In this document: positions 1 to 8,372 of the stretch, one piece after another
Numbering within the stretch: the stretch's first letter is position 1
Layout of the letters: the number at the start of each line of letters is the position of its first letter
From: Streptomyces sp. WMMB303
Lineage (GTDB): Bacteria; Actinomycetota; Actinomycetes; Streptomycetales; Streptomycetaceae
NCBI RefSeq assembly: GCF_029351045.1
Contig: NZ_JARKIN010000001.1
Location: 6,838,999 to 6,902,998 of the forward strand
Length of the DNA stretch: 64,000 nucleotides
Direction: 5' to 3'
Notes under the pieces: model-generated
Told to the model about the DNA's origin: nothing
Databases searched by the model: none
The model's input: only the letters and a program-made list of their open reading frames with translations
Program-made: the position numbers and the translations under genes

Positions 1-338
1 CCCCCGGCCGCGGCGGTGGCGGCGTCGGTGTCGTCGTCGGCCTGCGGCAGCCCGGCCTCCTTCGCACCGGCGAACGTCGTCGCGCCGAGCCAGACCAGGT
101 ATCCGGCGCCGAGTGCGGTGAGCGAGGTCAGCACCCCGGGCGTGCGGGCGACCAGCGCGGCCACACCTGCCACGACCACGGCCGTCAGCCCCACGTACCC
201 CAGCATCAGCCCGCCGACGGCGGGCACCACCGACCGGTCCCGCAGCCCGGAGGTGATGGTGAACGCCCAGTCCGCGCCCGGGACGAGGACGAGGAGGAAG
301 GAGAGGGTGAAAAACGCGGCTATGGAACTGACAGCCAT
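1..338 (-). CDS. LysE/RhtB-family amino-acid exporter, N-terminal part (cut by window edge)
   Basis: Reading leftward from an ATG at 338, the frame stays open to the window edge (112 codons). It begins MAVSSIAAFFTLSFLLVLVPG and continues with G-A-D-W, the typical hydrophobic first helix and PG(A/P)D motif of LysE/RhtB exporters. These pump amino acids or similar small molecules out through the inner membrane. At least two further hydrophobic helices follow. The divergent Lrp/AsnC regulator at 1911 is the usual partner of such exporters, but an IS110-family element now lies between them. The IS coding end is only about 25 bp upstream of this start, so the native promoter has probably been displaced. 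The C-terminus is not visible. Confidence 0.85.
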   Translation of the reverse strand, partial: MAVSSIAAFFTLSFLLVLVPGADWAFTITSGLRDRSVVPAVGGLMLGYVGLTAVVVAGVAALVARTPGVLTSLTALGAGYLVWLGATTFAGAKEAGLPQADDDTDAATAAAG

Positions 339-362
339 GGGGGGGTGTCCCTATGGGTTTCG

Positions 363-1565
363 TCAACCTGTAGGGGCTGGTTGGGGGGTGTAGAAGGTGC
401 CGTCGCGGAGCATCGCGAAGAGCACGTCGGCTCGTCGTCTGGCGAGGCAGAGGAGGGCTTGGGTGTGGTGCTTGCCCTGGGCGATCTTTTTGTCGTAGTA
501 GGTCCTGGATCTGGGCTCGGACAGGGCGGCGAACGCGGACAGGAAGAAGGCCCGTTTGAGTTGCTTGTTTCCTCGCCGGGACGGCTGTTCGCCCCGGATC
601 GAGGACCCCGAGCTGCGGGTCGCCGGGGCCAGGCCGGCGTAAGCGGCGAGGTGGGCGGCTGTGGGGAAGCCGCTGCCGTCGCCCACGTCGATGAGGATCC
701 TGGCTCCGGTCCTGACGCCGATGCCGGGCATGGACGTCAGGACCCGGGAAAGAGGGTGGGCATCCAGGAGTTCCTCGATCCTGGTGGCCAGCAGTTTCCG
801 TTGGTCGAGCACGTTCTGGAGCGAGCCGGCCAGGCTCGGGACGATGAGTGCGGCCGCGTCGGTGCCGGGAACGACAACGGTCTGTTCGTCGAGCGCGGTG
901 AAGATGTCCTCGACGAGTCGTTCGGCCATGCGCGGGGCTTTGGGACGTATGAGGCTGATGAGCCGCCGACGGCCGGCCTTGCGGATCTGGGCCGGGGAAC
1001 CGAACCGGTCGAGCAGGGTGAGGACGGCCGGGTGCTGGATGCGCGGGCCCAGGACGCGTTCGAGGTGCGGGTGGATCTGGGTGAGCAGGCCGCGGAGGCG
1101 GTTGCTGATCCTGGTCGCCTCGCCGGCGAGGTCGTCGTCGAAGCCCACGACCATCTCCAGCTCGGCGACCGCCTCGTCCTCGAGGGCGATCGCGCGGAGG
1201 GTGTGAGGCATGGAACGGGCGGCGTCCGCGATGACGAAAGCGTCGCGGGCGTCGGTCTTGGCCTCGCCGGGGTAGAGGTCGGCGATCCTCCGCATCGTCA
1301 GTCCGGGAAGGTAGGCGACCTCGCAGCCCATGTCGCGGGCGACCGCGAGGGGCAGGGCCCCGATGGAGGCCGGCTGGTCGACGGCCACGAGCACGGTGCC
1401 GTGTTTCGCGGTCAGCTTGCCGAAAACCTCGCGGAGTTTGGGTTCGCTGTTGGGCAGCCGCCGGTCGAACGCCTTCTTCCCGGCCGGGGTGACGGCGGTG
1501 GCGTGGTGTTCGCCCTTGCCGACGTCCAGGCCCAGGAAGACGCCGATGTCGCTGATGTCGATCAC
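363..1565 (-). CDS. IS110-family transposase (DEDD N-terminal domain plus Transposase_20)
   Basis: From a GTG at 1565 the protein is 400 residues, the usual size for this family; the frame is open further upstream but that part looks non-coding. The N-terminal RuvC-like DEDD domain shows D14 in LGLDVGK, an acidic residue near 63 (AVDQ) and the TDARDA motif near 104-109. The C-terminal Transposase_20 region carries SMPGIGVRTGARI, a helix-hairpin-helix-like motif. It is followed by SSGSSIRGEQPSRRGNKQLK, which contains the conserved serine region used in IS110 recombination. No frameshift is visible, so the enzyme appears intact. Its stop lies 25 bp from the neighbouring lysE start. Confidence 0.92.
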   Translation of the reverse strand: MIDISDIGVFLGLDVGKGEHHATAVTPAGKKAFDRRLPNSEPKLREVFGKLTAKHGTVLVAVDQPASIGALPLAVARDMGCEVAYLPGLTMRRIADLYPGEAKTDARDAFVIADAARSMPHTLRAIALEDEAVAELEMVVGFDDDLAGEATRISNRLRGLLTQIHPHLERVLGPRIQHPAVLTLLDRFGSPAQIRKAGRRRLISLIRPKAPRMAERLVEDIFTALDEQTVVVPGTDAAALIVPSLAGSLQNVLDQRKLLATRIEELLDAHPLSRVLTSMPGIGVRTGARILIDVGDGSGFPTAAHLAAYAGLAPATRSSGSSIRGEQPSRRGNKQLKRAFFLSAFAALSEPRSRTYYDKKIAQGKHHTQALLCLARRRADVLFAMLRDGTFYTPQPAPTG

Positions 1566-1790
1566 GTGCAGTCTCCGGTCGTCCTCGCCCGGCCTTGGCA
1601 CGGCACCGATCGCCACATCCACATTACGAAGAGCCTCCCGACCTGCGAAGAAGCCGGTGGTCATGTCCCTAATCAGCGGTCTGTCGATGCCTCCGGAACT
1701 GGTGACACCACCCCCCGGGCCATACGTTCGACAGGGGGACACAGTCATGCCAGCTCCAGAGGCCGGGAGCCCCGTTGCGAGGCCACGAAA
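1566..1790 (-). ncRNA. Candidate bridge RNA region of the IS110 element
   Basis: About 200 bp upstream of the transposase start has no convincing gene. In IS110 elements with the transposase gene in this arrangement, the 5' non-coding region is known to encode a structured bridge RNA that pairs with donor and target DNA. I cannot fold it reliably by eye. The assignment rests on family knowledge and position only. Confidence 0.3.
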
Positions 1791-1910
1791 ACGGTAATGG
1801 GCGATCCCTTTCGCTCTGGCGGGAGTGCGGGAGGAACAATAGGAAGTTCAGCCCCGAAAGTGCTCCCCGGAATCCTCCGCAGTGCCGCCTGCGGTGGAAT
1901 AATCTTCCCC

Positions 1911-2363
1911 ATGGACGACATGGATCGGCAGATTCTTGCGGAGCTCCAGAACGACGGTCGGCTGACGGTCACCGAGCTGGCCGCACGGGTGGGGCTCAGC
2001 CTCTCCCCGTGCCACCGGCGACTGCGGGAACTGGAGCGCAGCGGCGCCATCCGCGGCTACCGCGCCGTGGTCGACACCGACGCGGTGGGGCTGACCTTCG
2101 ACGCGCTCGTCTTCGTCACCATGCGCCAGGAGGACCGCACCACCATCTCCGCCTTCGAGCAGGCCCTGACCGAGCTGCCGCAGGTCGTCCAGGCCCAGCG
2201 GCTCTTCGGCGACCCGGACTACCTGCTCCGTGTCATCACCGCCGACCTGCCCGCCTTCCAGCGGCTCTACGACGAGAACCTCGCCACCCTGCCCGGCGTC
2301 CAGCGGCTGAGCTCCACGCTGGTGATGAAGCACGTGGTGCACGAGCGGCCACTGCCCGCCTGA
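1911..2363 (+). CDS. Lrp/AsnC-family transcriptional regulator
   Basis: A 150-residue protein. The start MDDMDRQILAELQNDGR opens the winged helix-turn-helix (TVTELAARVGLSLSPCHRRL is the recognition region, residues about 20-40). It is followed by the RAM/AsnC ligand-binding domain (about 65-140), which binds amino acids and drives oligomerisation. Lrp-type genes divergent from lysE usually control that exporter in response to an amino acid. Here an IS110 insertion separates the two, so the shared control region may be broken. Longer upstream open reading in this frame is antisense to the transposase and not credible. Confidence 0.9.
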   Translation: MDDMDRQILAELQNDGRLTVTELAARVGLSLSPCHRRLRELERSGAIRGYRAVVDTDAVGLTFDALVFVTMRQEDRTTISAFEQALTELPQVVQAQRLFGDPDYLLRVITADLPAFQRLYDENLATLPGVQRLSSTLVMKHVVHERPLPA

Positions 2364-2479
2364 GCCGCACCGCCCTCCGCCGCCGCCCGGGCCGCCGGGG
2401 CGCGCCGCTCCGCGTGCCCGGAAGCACGCGGGGAACCCGGATCCCCTCGGGATATCCGGGATATCCGGAACACCCGGGA

Positions 2480-2499
2480 CGCCCGCCGGGCGGCGGGCG
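2480..2499 (+). terminator. GC-rich hairpin after the lrp-like gene
   Basis: CGCCCGCC pairs perfectly with GGCGGGCG across a GGGC loop. There is no T-tract, which is common for Streptomyces terminators. It lies between the lrp-like gene and the next promoter. Confidence 0.4.
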
Positions 2500-2511
2500 G
2501 ATCGCGAAAGA

Positions 2512-2547
2512 TTGACAGGGTGCTGCCATTTTGACAGAATGCTGTCA
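2512..2547 (+). promoter_or_regulatory. Promoter with two tandem MarR-type operators
   Basis: A -35-like TTGACA (2512-2517) and a weak -10-like CAGAAT (2535-2540) are 17 bp apart. They are covered by two 16-bp dyads: TGACAGGGTGCTGCCA (2513-2528) and the perfect TGACAGAATGCTGTCA (2532-2547), with centres 19 bp apart. The MarR protein encoded in the same operon is the likely ligand, giving negative autoregulation by occlusion of the promoter. Confidence 0.6.
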
Positions 2548-2572
2548 TTACCTCGAGCGCCCGGAGGCCGCC

Positions 2573-3157
2573 ATGACCGTTCACCTCGCCGTGTACGACA
2601 CCCTCGCCGACTGGGAGTACGGGCACGCCGTCGCCCACATCCCCGGCGGCGTACGCACCGTCGGCCTGACCGGCGCCACCGTCACCACCAAGGGCGGACT
2701 GCGCATCGAGCCGGACCTGACACTGGACGGCCTGCGCCCCCTCGACAGCAGCATGCTGATCCTTCCCGGCGCCGACACCTGGACGAGCGGCACGCTCACC
2801 GCCTTCGCCTACACCGCGCGGGAGTTCCTGCACGAGGGCGTACCCGTCGCGGCCATCTGCGGAGCCGTGTACGGGCTCGCGGACGAGGGGCTGCTCGACG
2901 AGCGCGCGCACACCGCCGCGGCGCCCGAGTTCCTGCGCGCCGCCAACGGCTACCGGGGCGCGGCGCACTACCGCGACGCCGACGCCGTCACCGACCGCGA
3001 CCTGATCACGGCCGGGCCGACCGAACCCGTCGCCTTCGCCCGCGAGATCCTGAACCGCCTGGGCGTCTTCGAGCCGCCCGTGCTGGATGCCTTCCACCGG
3101 CTGTACCAGCACTCCGACCCGGAGGCGTACGCGGTGTTCGCGGCGACGCAGGTATGA
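2573..3157 (+). CDS. DJ-1/PfpI-family protein (type 1 glutamine amidotransferase-like)
   Basis: A 194-residue DJ-1/PfpI fold protein from ATG 2573. The nucleophile elbow is AAICGAVYGLADEGLLD, with the cysteine near residue 100. The family includes glyoxalases, isocyanide hydratases, chaperones and proteases, so the reaction cannot be named from sequence. Its stop overlaps the start of the following MarR gene (ATGA), so the two are translationally coupled. The shared promoter carries two operator-like palindromes. The pairing suggests a stress- or electrophile-responsive enzyme derepressed by ligand or oxidant binding to the MarR protein. Confidence 0.85.
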   Translation: MTVHLAVYDTLADWEYGHAVAHIPGGVRTVGLTGATVTTKGGLRIEPDLTLDGLRPLDSSMLILPGADTWTSGTLTAFAYTAREFLHEGVPVAAICGAVYGLADEGLLDERAHTAAAPEFLRAANGYRGAAHYRDADAVTDRDLITAGPTEPVAFAREILNRLGVFEPPVLDAFHRLYQHSDPEAYAVFAATQV

Positions 3158-3630
3158 GCGGTACGCCGGACACGGCCGGACACCCGCGCGACACCGAACT
3201 GCTGAGCGAGACCGCGCTGGCCGTCTTCCGGCTCAACGGCCAGTTCCTCGCCGCCTCCGAAGTACTCGCCCGCCCGGCCGGGCTGACCGCCGCGTGGTGG
3301 CAGGTGCTCGGCGCCGTGCTCCGCGAACCGCTGCCCGTCTCCGGGATAGCCCGCGCCATGGGCATCACCCGGCAGAGCGTCCAGCGGATCGCCGACCTCC
3401 TGGTCGAGCGGGGCCTCGCGGCGTACGAACCCAACCCCGCCCACCGCCGCGCCAAACTGCTCGCCCCCACCCCCGAGGGGCGCACCGCCGTGGCGGGTAT
3501 CGACCCCGGGCACGCCGAGCTGGCCCGGCGGCTGAGCGAAGAACTGGGCGGCGACCGGGAATTCGCCCGGGTCGCCGAGGCGCTGCGCCGGCTCTCGGGC
3601 GCGATGGCGGCGCTGCACCCGGAGGCCTGA
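3154..3630 (+). CDS. MarR-family transcriptional regulator
   Basis: A 158-residue winged-helix protein. The recognition part reads LPVSGIARAMGITRQSVQRI (about residues 62-81), followed by a wing (ANPAHRRAK-like, with LLAPTPEGR after it) and C-terminal dimerisation helices. It starts in the ATGA overlap with the PfpI-like gene and is probably its repressor, acting at the tandem dyads at 2513-2547. Family knowledge supports the fold strongly. The inducing signal is unknown. Confidence 0.88.
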   Translation: MSGTPDTAGHPRDTELLSETALAVFRLNGQFLAASEVLARPAGLTAAWWQVLGAVLREPLPVSGIARAMGITRQSVQRIADLLVERGLAAYEPNPAHRRAKLLAPTPEGRTAVAGIDPGHAELARRLSEELGGDREFARVAEALRRLSGAMAALHPEA

Positions 3631-3660
3631 CCGGCTCGCCCCGCCCGGCCCCGGCGTCTC

Positions 3661-3694
3661 GCACGGCCGCCGCGTCGCACCGCGGCGGCCGTGC
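3661..3694. terminator. 14-bp stem hairpin between convergent genes
   Basis: GCACGGCCGCCGCG pairs perfectly with CGCGGCGGCCGTGC around a 6-nt loop. It lies between the end of the MarR gene and the end of the convergent ABC permease gene, so it can serve both strands. Confidence 0.7.
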
Positions 3695-3734
3695 CGCACG
3701 GCCGCCGCTTCCTGCTTCGGCTCGCCGCCGCGTC

Positions 3735-5402
3735 CTACTTCGGATCCAGGTCCCGGCGCCGGAACCCCGCCAGCCCGGTGGCGATCAGGGCGGCGGCCAC
3801 CAGCGTCAGGAGGACCATCGGGGTCCAGCTCATCTCCGCGGCGGGGAGCTGCGGGACGTGGCTGAAGGGAGAGAGGGCGCCGAAGGCGTCGGGCAGCCCG
3901 GAGAGCTTGCCGAGATAGCCGACGGCGAACCCGTAGGCGGGGACGATCCAGGCCAACCGGGTCGCGCGGGGCGCCCAGCCGTACACCAGGGCGGCGGCCC
4001 CGCCGGTCACCCACAGCGCCGGCGCGTAGGCCAGCCCCGCGCCCAGCAGCCGTACGCCCAGGTCTCCGTCGTGTGTGGCGGCGGCACCGGTCAGGGCCAG
4101 GGAGAGGGAGCCCAGCAGCAGCACGAGCGTGCCCCCGCCCAGCGCGGCCACCAGGTGCGAGGCCAGCCAGCGCGACCGGGACAGGCCGGTGGCCAGCAGG
4201 GGTTCGGCGCGTCCGGAGGTCTCCTCGGCGCGCGGCCGCAGCGCGACCAGGACCACGAAGAGAGAGGCGACGACGGCGACGATCAGCAGGATCGTGGAGG
4301 CGAACGACTCGACCAGCGTCCCGCCCGCCTCGGCGAGCGCCTCGCGGACCTCGGCCAGGTCCTTGAGCATGTCCTCGGCTCCGCCGAGGAGCGAGCCGTA
4401 CATCGCGCCGAGCACCAGCAGCGCCGCACCGAACCCGGCGCACAGTCCGCGGTGCAGCCGGACGGCGAAGCCGACCGGGTGGGTGAGGGCCGCGGACGCT
4501 CCGGCCCGGCCCGTCCGAGGCGGCAGCAGTCCGGCGCCCACGTCGCGCCGGGTGCTGAGCAGATATCCGGCGGCGGCGGTACCGGCGGCCAGCGCGAGTG
4601 CGGGCAGCAGCGGCCACCAGCGGTCGTCGGCGAAGGGGTAGCTGCGCTGGATCCAGCCGATGGGGGAGCACCAGGAGAGCGCGTCGGGTCCGACGTCGCC
4701 CGCGGCCCGCAGCGCGTAGGCGGCGCCGAGGGCGGCCAGCGCCGCCCCGGTGGCGGTTCTGCCGTGCGAGGAGAGCTGCACGGTCACGGCGGCGACGCCC
4801 GCGAAGACCAGGCCGACGACGGTGAGCGCGGCGCCGTAGAGCAGGGCGCCGCCCGCCGTGGCGCCGCCGAGACCCGTGGCGGGCAGCAGGACCGCGAGCA
4901 GCAGCCCGAGCACCGTGTCGGCCGCCGCCGCGGTGGCGAGGGCCGCGGTGAGGGTGGCGTGCCGGCCGACGACGCCGGAGCGGAGGAGTTCGGCGATGCC
5001 GGTCTCCTCGTCGGCGCGGGTGTGCCGGACCACGGTCAGCACGTTCATCAGCCCGACCAGGACGGCGCCGTAGCCGAGCATCAGCATGCTGAGCACGGCC
5101 GCGGGCGTGGGGTCGGCGAGGTAGTGCTCGGGGCCGGTCATCGCGAGCATGGCGGGGCCGCCGAGGGTCGCGGCCGTGTCGGCGGCCTCACCCGGGTCGT
5201 CCGGCGCCAGGTCCGTGGCCTGCTGGAGGCTGGAGAAGGTGACCAGGAGGACGGCCAGCATCCACACGGGCAGCCGCACCCGGTCGCGGCGCAGGGCGAA
5301 GCGGAGGAGTACGCCGGTTCCGGTGAGCGCGCCGCCGCCGGGCTCGACCTGGCGGTTTCCGGCCCCGGTGCGGGCCGGCGCGACTCGGGTGGTGGTGCTC
5401 AT
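3735..5402 (-). CDS. ABC transporter permease, polyketide-antibiotic exporter type
   Basis: A 555-residue integral membrane protein with about 12 hydrophobic segments arranged as two similar halves, the layout of the ABC-2-type permeases annotated as exporters of polyketide antibiotics. The start MSTTTRVAPARTG is chosen because it overlaps the stop of the ATPase gene (ATGA at 5399-5402), giving a coupled operon. A long in-frame extension upstream is antisense noise over the ATPase. The pair probably exports a hydrophobic compound or drug. The substrate cannot be deduced. Confidence 0.85.
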   Translation of the reverse strand: MSTTTRVAPARTGAGNRQVEPGGGALTGTGVLLRFALRRDRVRLPVWMLAVLLVTFSSLQQATDLAPDDPGEAADTAATLGGPAMLAMTGPEHYLADPTPAAVLSMLMLGYGAVLVGLMNVLTVVRHTRADEETGIAELLRSGVVGRHATLTAALATAAAADTVLGLLLAVLLPATGLGGATAGGALLYGAALTVVGLVFAGVAAVTVQLSSHGRTATGAALAALGAAYALRAAGDVGPDALSWCSPIGWIQRSYPFADDRWWPLLPALALAAGTAAAGYLLSTRRDVGAGLLPPRTGRAGASAALTHPVGFAVRLHRGLCAGFGAALLVLGAMYGSLLGGAEDMLKDLAEVREALAEAGGTLVESFASTILLIVAVVASLFVVLVALRPRAEETSGRAEPLLATGLSRSRWLASHLVAALGGGTLVLLLGSLSLALTGAAATHDGDLGVRLLGAGLAYAPALWVTGGAAALVYGWAPRATRLAWIVPAYGFAVGYLGKLSGLPDAFGALSPFSHVPQLPAAEMSWTPMVLLTLVAAALIATGLAGFRRRDLDPK

Positions 5403-6418
5403 CGCGGGCCGCCTTCCGGCGCGTCGGTGCCGGTACGGGTGCCCGAGTCGGCCGCGGCCGGGTGCGGTACCGGGTGGCCGCGGCCGGTCAGGTCGTCGCC
5501 GTAGTGCCGCAGCATCAGCTCCTCGAGGGTGGGCGGGTGGCTGACGAGGCTGCGGAGGCCGAGCCCGCCGAGGTGGCGTACGACGGCGTCGAGGTGTCCG
5601 CCGTCGACGGCGAAGTACGCCCGGCCGCCGTCCGTCCGCAGGTTGTGGACGCCGGGCAGCTCGCGGAGTCCGTCGAGGGGGCCGTCGGCCTCCGCCTCGA
5701 TGGTGGTGCGGGTGAGGTGGCGCATCTCGTCGAGCGACCCGGACTGCACGGTCCTGCCCAGCCGGACGATGCTGACCCGGTCGCAGAGCTTCTCGACCTG
5801 GGACAGGATGTGGCTGGAGAGCAGGACGGTGCGGCCCTCGGCCTTCGCCTCGAGGATGACGTCCTGGAAGACGACCTCCATCAGCGGGTCGAGCCCTGAG
5901 GTCGGCTCGTCCAGCAGCAGCAGTTCGGCGTCCGAGGCGAGCGCGGCGACGAGCGCGACCTTCTGCCGGTTGCCCTTTGAGTAGCTGCGGCCCTTCTTGG
6001 TCGGGTCGAGGTCGAACCGCTCGACCAGTTCGGCCCGCTTGGTCGGGTCGATGCCGCCGCGCAGCCGCGCGAGCAGGTCGACGGCTTCGCCGCCGGTGAG
6101 GTTCGGCCACAGTTCGACGTCGCCGGGGACGTAGGCGAGCCGCCGGTGCAGGGCCACCGCGTCGTGCCAGGGGTCGGCGCCGAGCAGCCGCGCGGTGCCG
6201 CTGTCGGCGCGCAGAAGGCCCAGCAGGATGCGCAGGGTGGTGGACTTGCCCGCCCCGTTCGGGCCGAGGAAGCCGTGCACCTCGCCGGTGGCGACCTCCA
6301 GGTCCAGCCCGTCCAGGGCGCGGGCCGTGCCGTAGGTCTTGACGAGGGCGGATACGGAGATCGCCGTGCTGGGGGGCGCCGCGGAGGGGCGGGCGGTCGC
6401 GGTCGTGGACGCGTTCAT
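5399..6418 (-). CDS. ABC transporter ATP-binding protein
   Basis: A 339-residue ATPase with Walker A GPNGAGKST (about residues 53-61), a YSKGNRQKVALVAAL signature region, Walker B LLLLDEPTSGLD and the switch histidine in LLSSHILSQVE. The C-terminal 100 residues form the extension typical of drug-exporter ATPases. It is the first gene of the operon with the permease and is transcribed divergently from a MarR/GbsR regulator at 6521. A 16-bp palindrome lies in the 102-bp space between them, so the regulator very likely controls this exporter. Confidence 0.92.
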   Translation of the reverse strand: MNASTTATARPSAAPPSTAISVSALVKTYGTARALDGLDLEVATGEVHGFLGPNGAGKSTTLRILLGLLRADSGTARLLGADPWHDAVALHRRLAYVPGDVELWPNLTGGEAVDLLARLRGGIDPTKRAELVERFDLDPTKKGRSYSKGNRQKVALVAALASDAELLLLDEPTSGLDPLMEVVFQDVILEAKAEGRTVLLSSHILSQVEKLCDRVSIVRLGRTVQSGSLDEMRHLTRTTIEAEADGPLDGLRELPGVHNLRTDGGRAYFAVDGGHLDAVVRHLGGLGLRSLVSHPPTLEELMLRHYGDDLTGRGHPVPHPAAADSGTRTGTDAPEGGPR

Positions 6419-6438
6419 GGTTTGGAAGCTACGCTCAT

Positions 6439-6454
6439 TTCACAAATTTGTGAA
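6439..6454. promoter_or_regulatory. Perfect palindrome TTCACAAATTTGTGAA in a divergent promoter region
   Basis: A perfect 16-bp, AT-rich dyad, the only AT-rich stretch nearby. It lies 20 bp upstream of the ABC ATPase start and 66 bp upstream of the GbsR-like regulator start. It is the obvious operator for the regulator encoded at 6521. Confidence 0.65.
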
Positions 6455-6520
6455 GTTAAAGAAGCGTTAGGATCTTCCACAGGGCCCCTGGGCAGGAAGA
6501 ACGGGAAGAGACGGGCAGAC

Positions 6521-7093
6521 GTGTCAGACGACTCCGCGGCGGACGACCGGACCACAGAGGACCACCGGACCACAGAGGACCGCCGGAGGACCGCGGACCG
6601 CCAAGAGGCGGCGGACCACCCGGAGGTGGCGGACTACCGCACGAGGGTGTCCCCCTTCGTCGAACGGTTCGCCGCCGACCTCACCGAGGCGGGCATGCAG
6701 CGCATGGCGTCCCGCGTCTTCGCCTGCCTGCTCGCCTCCGAGGAGGGCGCCCTCACCTCCGCCGAACTCGGCGACCGGCTCCAGGCCAGCCCCGCCGCCA
6801 TCTCCGGCGCCGTGCGCTACCTCTCCCAGGTCGCGCTGGTCTCCCGGCAGCGCGACCCCGGCTCCCGCCGCGAGCGCTACATGCTGCACCAGGACGTCTG
6901 GTACACCAGCCTGCTCAGCCGCGACCACGTCCTCGGCCGGTGGCTGGGCACCCTGAACACCGGCGCGGACGACCTCGGCGCCGACACCCCCGGCGGACGC
7001 CGGGTGCGGGAGAGCGCGGAGTTCCTGGAGTTCATGCGCACCGGTCTGGAGGACATGCTCAACCGCTGGCACGCCCGCCGGCAGTCCGAGTGA
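6521..7093 (+). CDS. GbsR/MarR-family transcriptional regulator
   Basis: From GTG 6521 the protein is 190 residues. A charged, low-complexity N-terminus of about 40 residues (repeated D-R-x-T-x-E-D/H) precedes a winged-helix domain. The core reads MQRMASRVFACLLASEEG then LTSAELGDRLQASPAAISGA, typical of the GbsR branch of MarR regulators. It ends in a helical dimerisation tail. Divergent orientation to the ABC exporter and the dyad at 6439-6454 make it the likely repressor of that operon. The odd N-terminus could be shorter if a downstream start is used. Confidence 0.85.
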   Translation: MSDDSAADDRTTEDHRTTEDRRRTADRQEAADHPEVADYRTRVSPFVERFAADLTEAGMQRMASRVFACLLASEEGALTSAELGDRLQASPAAISGAVRYLSQVALVSRQRDPGSRRERYMLHQDVWYTSLLSRDHVLGRWLGTLNTGADDLGADTPGGRRVRESAEFLEFMRTGLEDMLNRWHARRQSE

Positions 7094-7139
7094 CCGGTAC
7101 CCGGGTGACCGAGACCCGGGCGGCCGGCACCGGAGCGGC

Positions 7140-8171
7140 TCACCCCGCCGGAAGCACCAGGTGCCAGGCCCGGGGCAGCACGGTCCAGGTACGGGACGCG
7201 GCAGGAGCCGCCGGAACACCGGAGTCGGCGTCCGCGTCGGCACGGTAGCGGAACCCGGGGAACCCCTCCGGCGCGGAGACCGTGACCGTGTGCGCCCGCA
7301 CCCGCAGCGGCGTGCCCGCCAGCGGCTGGACGGACACCTCGGCGAGCCCGCCGGTACCCGTCGTACGCACCGTCACGTCCGTCACCGGCCGGTCCGGACC
7401 GGCCACCACCGCGCCGTCCGCCTCCACCCGCAGCCACTGGCCGCCGCGCACCGCCGGCCGGCGGGAAGGAGTCGGGGACGGCGGCACGGGCCGCCCCGCG
7501 GCCGCCGGCGGCAGCGCGCCGTGCTCCCCGGACGCCCGCCCGCGCCCGTGGGCCGGCATCGCGCGCGTCAGGGCCCGGTACATCCGCCGCCACTGCCCGG
7601 AGCGGCCGGCTCCGTCCGGGTCCCGCTCGGTGCGCTCCTCCCGGCGGGGCGAGCGCGCGGCCGGAGAGGCTTCGGTGCGCACCCCACCCAGCACGACGCC
7701 GTCCTCGTCGTCGACCAGCAGATCCATGGGGTGCGGGTTGCCGCGCAGCACCGCGCGGGCGGCCGAGACCGCGTCCATCGGCAGTCCGAGGCTGCGCGCC
7801 AGGGCGACCGAGGGGCCGTCGCCCACCGGCACCACCGACAGCGCCGTGGCCCCCAGCGCGCGCTCCTCGTGCAGATACCGGACGGCGTGCAGCAGGGCCC
7901 GGTCGTCACCGACCAGGACGGGGCGTCTGCTGCCACGACGGGCCAGCAGCCGCGGCGTCTGCGCGGGATCGTCGGGCAGGCACAGCTTGAGACCCGGCGT
8001 CGCCGCCCGCAGCACATCGCGTGCGATGCGTACGGACTCGGCGTCCGCGAGCCGGGCGACCGGGTCGACGACCAGGAGCAGCGGAACCTCCCCCCGGCTC
8101 TTCGAGCAGGTGCCCCCGGCGGCCCGGGCCACGCCCGCGGGGGGCCTCGCGGAATCTGGAGCCGACACCAC
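7140..8171 (-). CDS. Diacylglycerol-kinase-like protein
   Basis: A 343-residue protein whose N-terminal half resembles the DAGK/NAD-kinase-like fold. PLLLVVDPVARLADAESVRI opens the Rossmann-like part and VPVGDGPSVALARSLGLP replaces the usual GGDGTxN substrate/ATP loop. A low-complexity, Pro/Arg-rich linker (about residues 165-235) joins it to a small beta-rich C-terminal domain. In the usual pathway such enzymes phosphorylate diacylglycerol or related lipids at the membrane. The altered catalytic loop makes activity uncertain. It is convergent with the GbsR gene and divergent from purA. Confidence 0.7.
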   Translation of the reverse strand: MVSAPDSARPPAGVARAAGGTCSKSRGEVPLLLVVDPVARLADAESVRIARDVLRAATPGLKLCLPDDPAQTPRLLARRGSRRPVLVGDDRALLHAVRYLHEERALGATALSVVPVGDGPSVALARSLGLPMDAVSAARAVLRGNPHPMDLLVDDEDGVVLGGVRTEASPAARSPRREERTERDPDGAGRSGQWRRMYRALTRAMPAHGRGRASGEHGALPPAAAGRPVPPSPTPSRRPAVRGGQWLRVEADGAVVAGPDRPVTDVTVRTTGTGGLAEVSVQPLAGTPLRVRAHTVTVSAPEGFPGFRYRADADADSGVPAAPAASRTWTVLPRAWHLVLPAG

Positions 8172-8372
8172 GGTCCTTCCTCATGAATCCGGAGGGATCC
8201 GGATGGTTCCGACGGGTGATATGAGGTGTTACGCGTGTTACAGGTGGTTCCGATCGGTGTTTCCGACGGATACGCACGGTGCTGCGGCGGTACTGGTTCG
8301 TACGCCTGTCCGGGCCGGAGCACTCCCCTGTTCGTCACCCGGGAGAATTGTTCGGTAATCTCTCGGTGCAAG

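Larger units (their letters stand above)
345..1800 (-). mobile_element. IS110-family insertion sequence (approximate limits)
   Basis: A single DEDD transposase gene with a long untranslated 5' region sits in the space between a divergent exporter/regulator pair. IS110 elements usually lack terminal inverted repeats and target duplications, so the ends cannot be fixed from this copy alone. The left end must lie between 338 (lysE start) and 363 (transposase stop), and the right end between about 1740 and 1910. The limits given are estimates. Confidence 0.75.

Noticed and set aside
345..2363. A 672-codon plus-strand open frame ending in the Lrp domain, suggesting a fusion protein
   Set aside because: Its first two-thirds is antisense to the intact IS110 transposase and shows no domain. 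The Lrp family start at 1911 has a normal N-terminus.
3087..5504. An 805-codon plus-strand frame across the ABC permease
   Set aside because: It is antisense to a permease with clear membrane helices, and its Gly/Ala/Arg-rich product has no domain. Long antisense frames are expected at this GC content.
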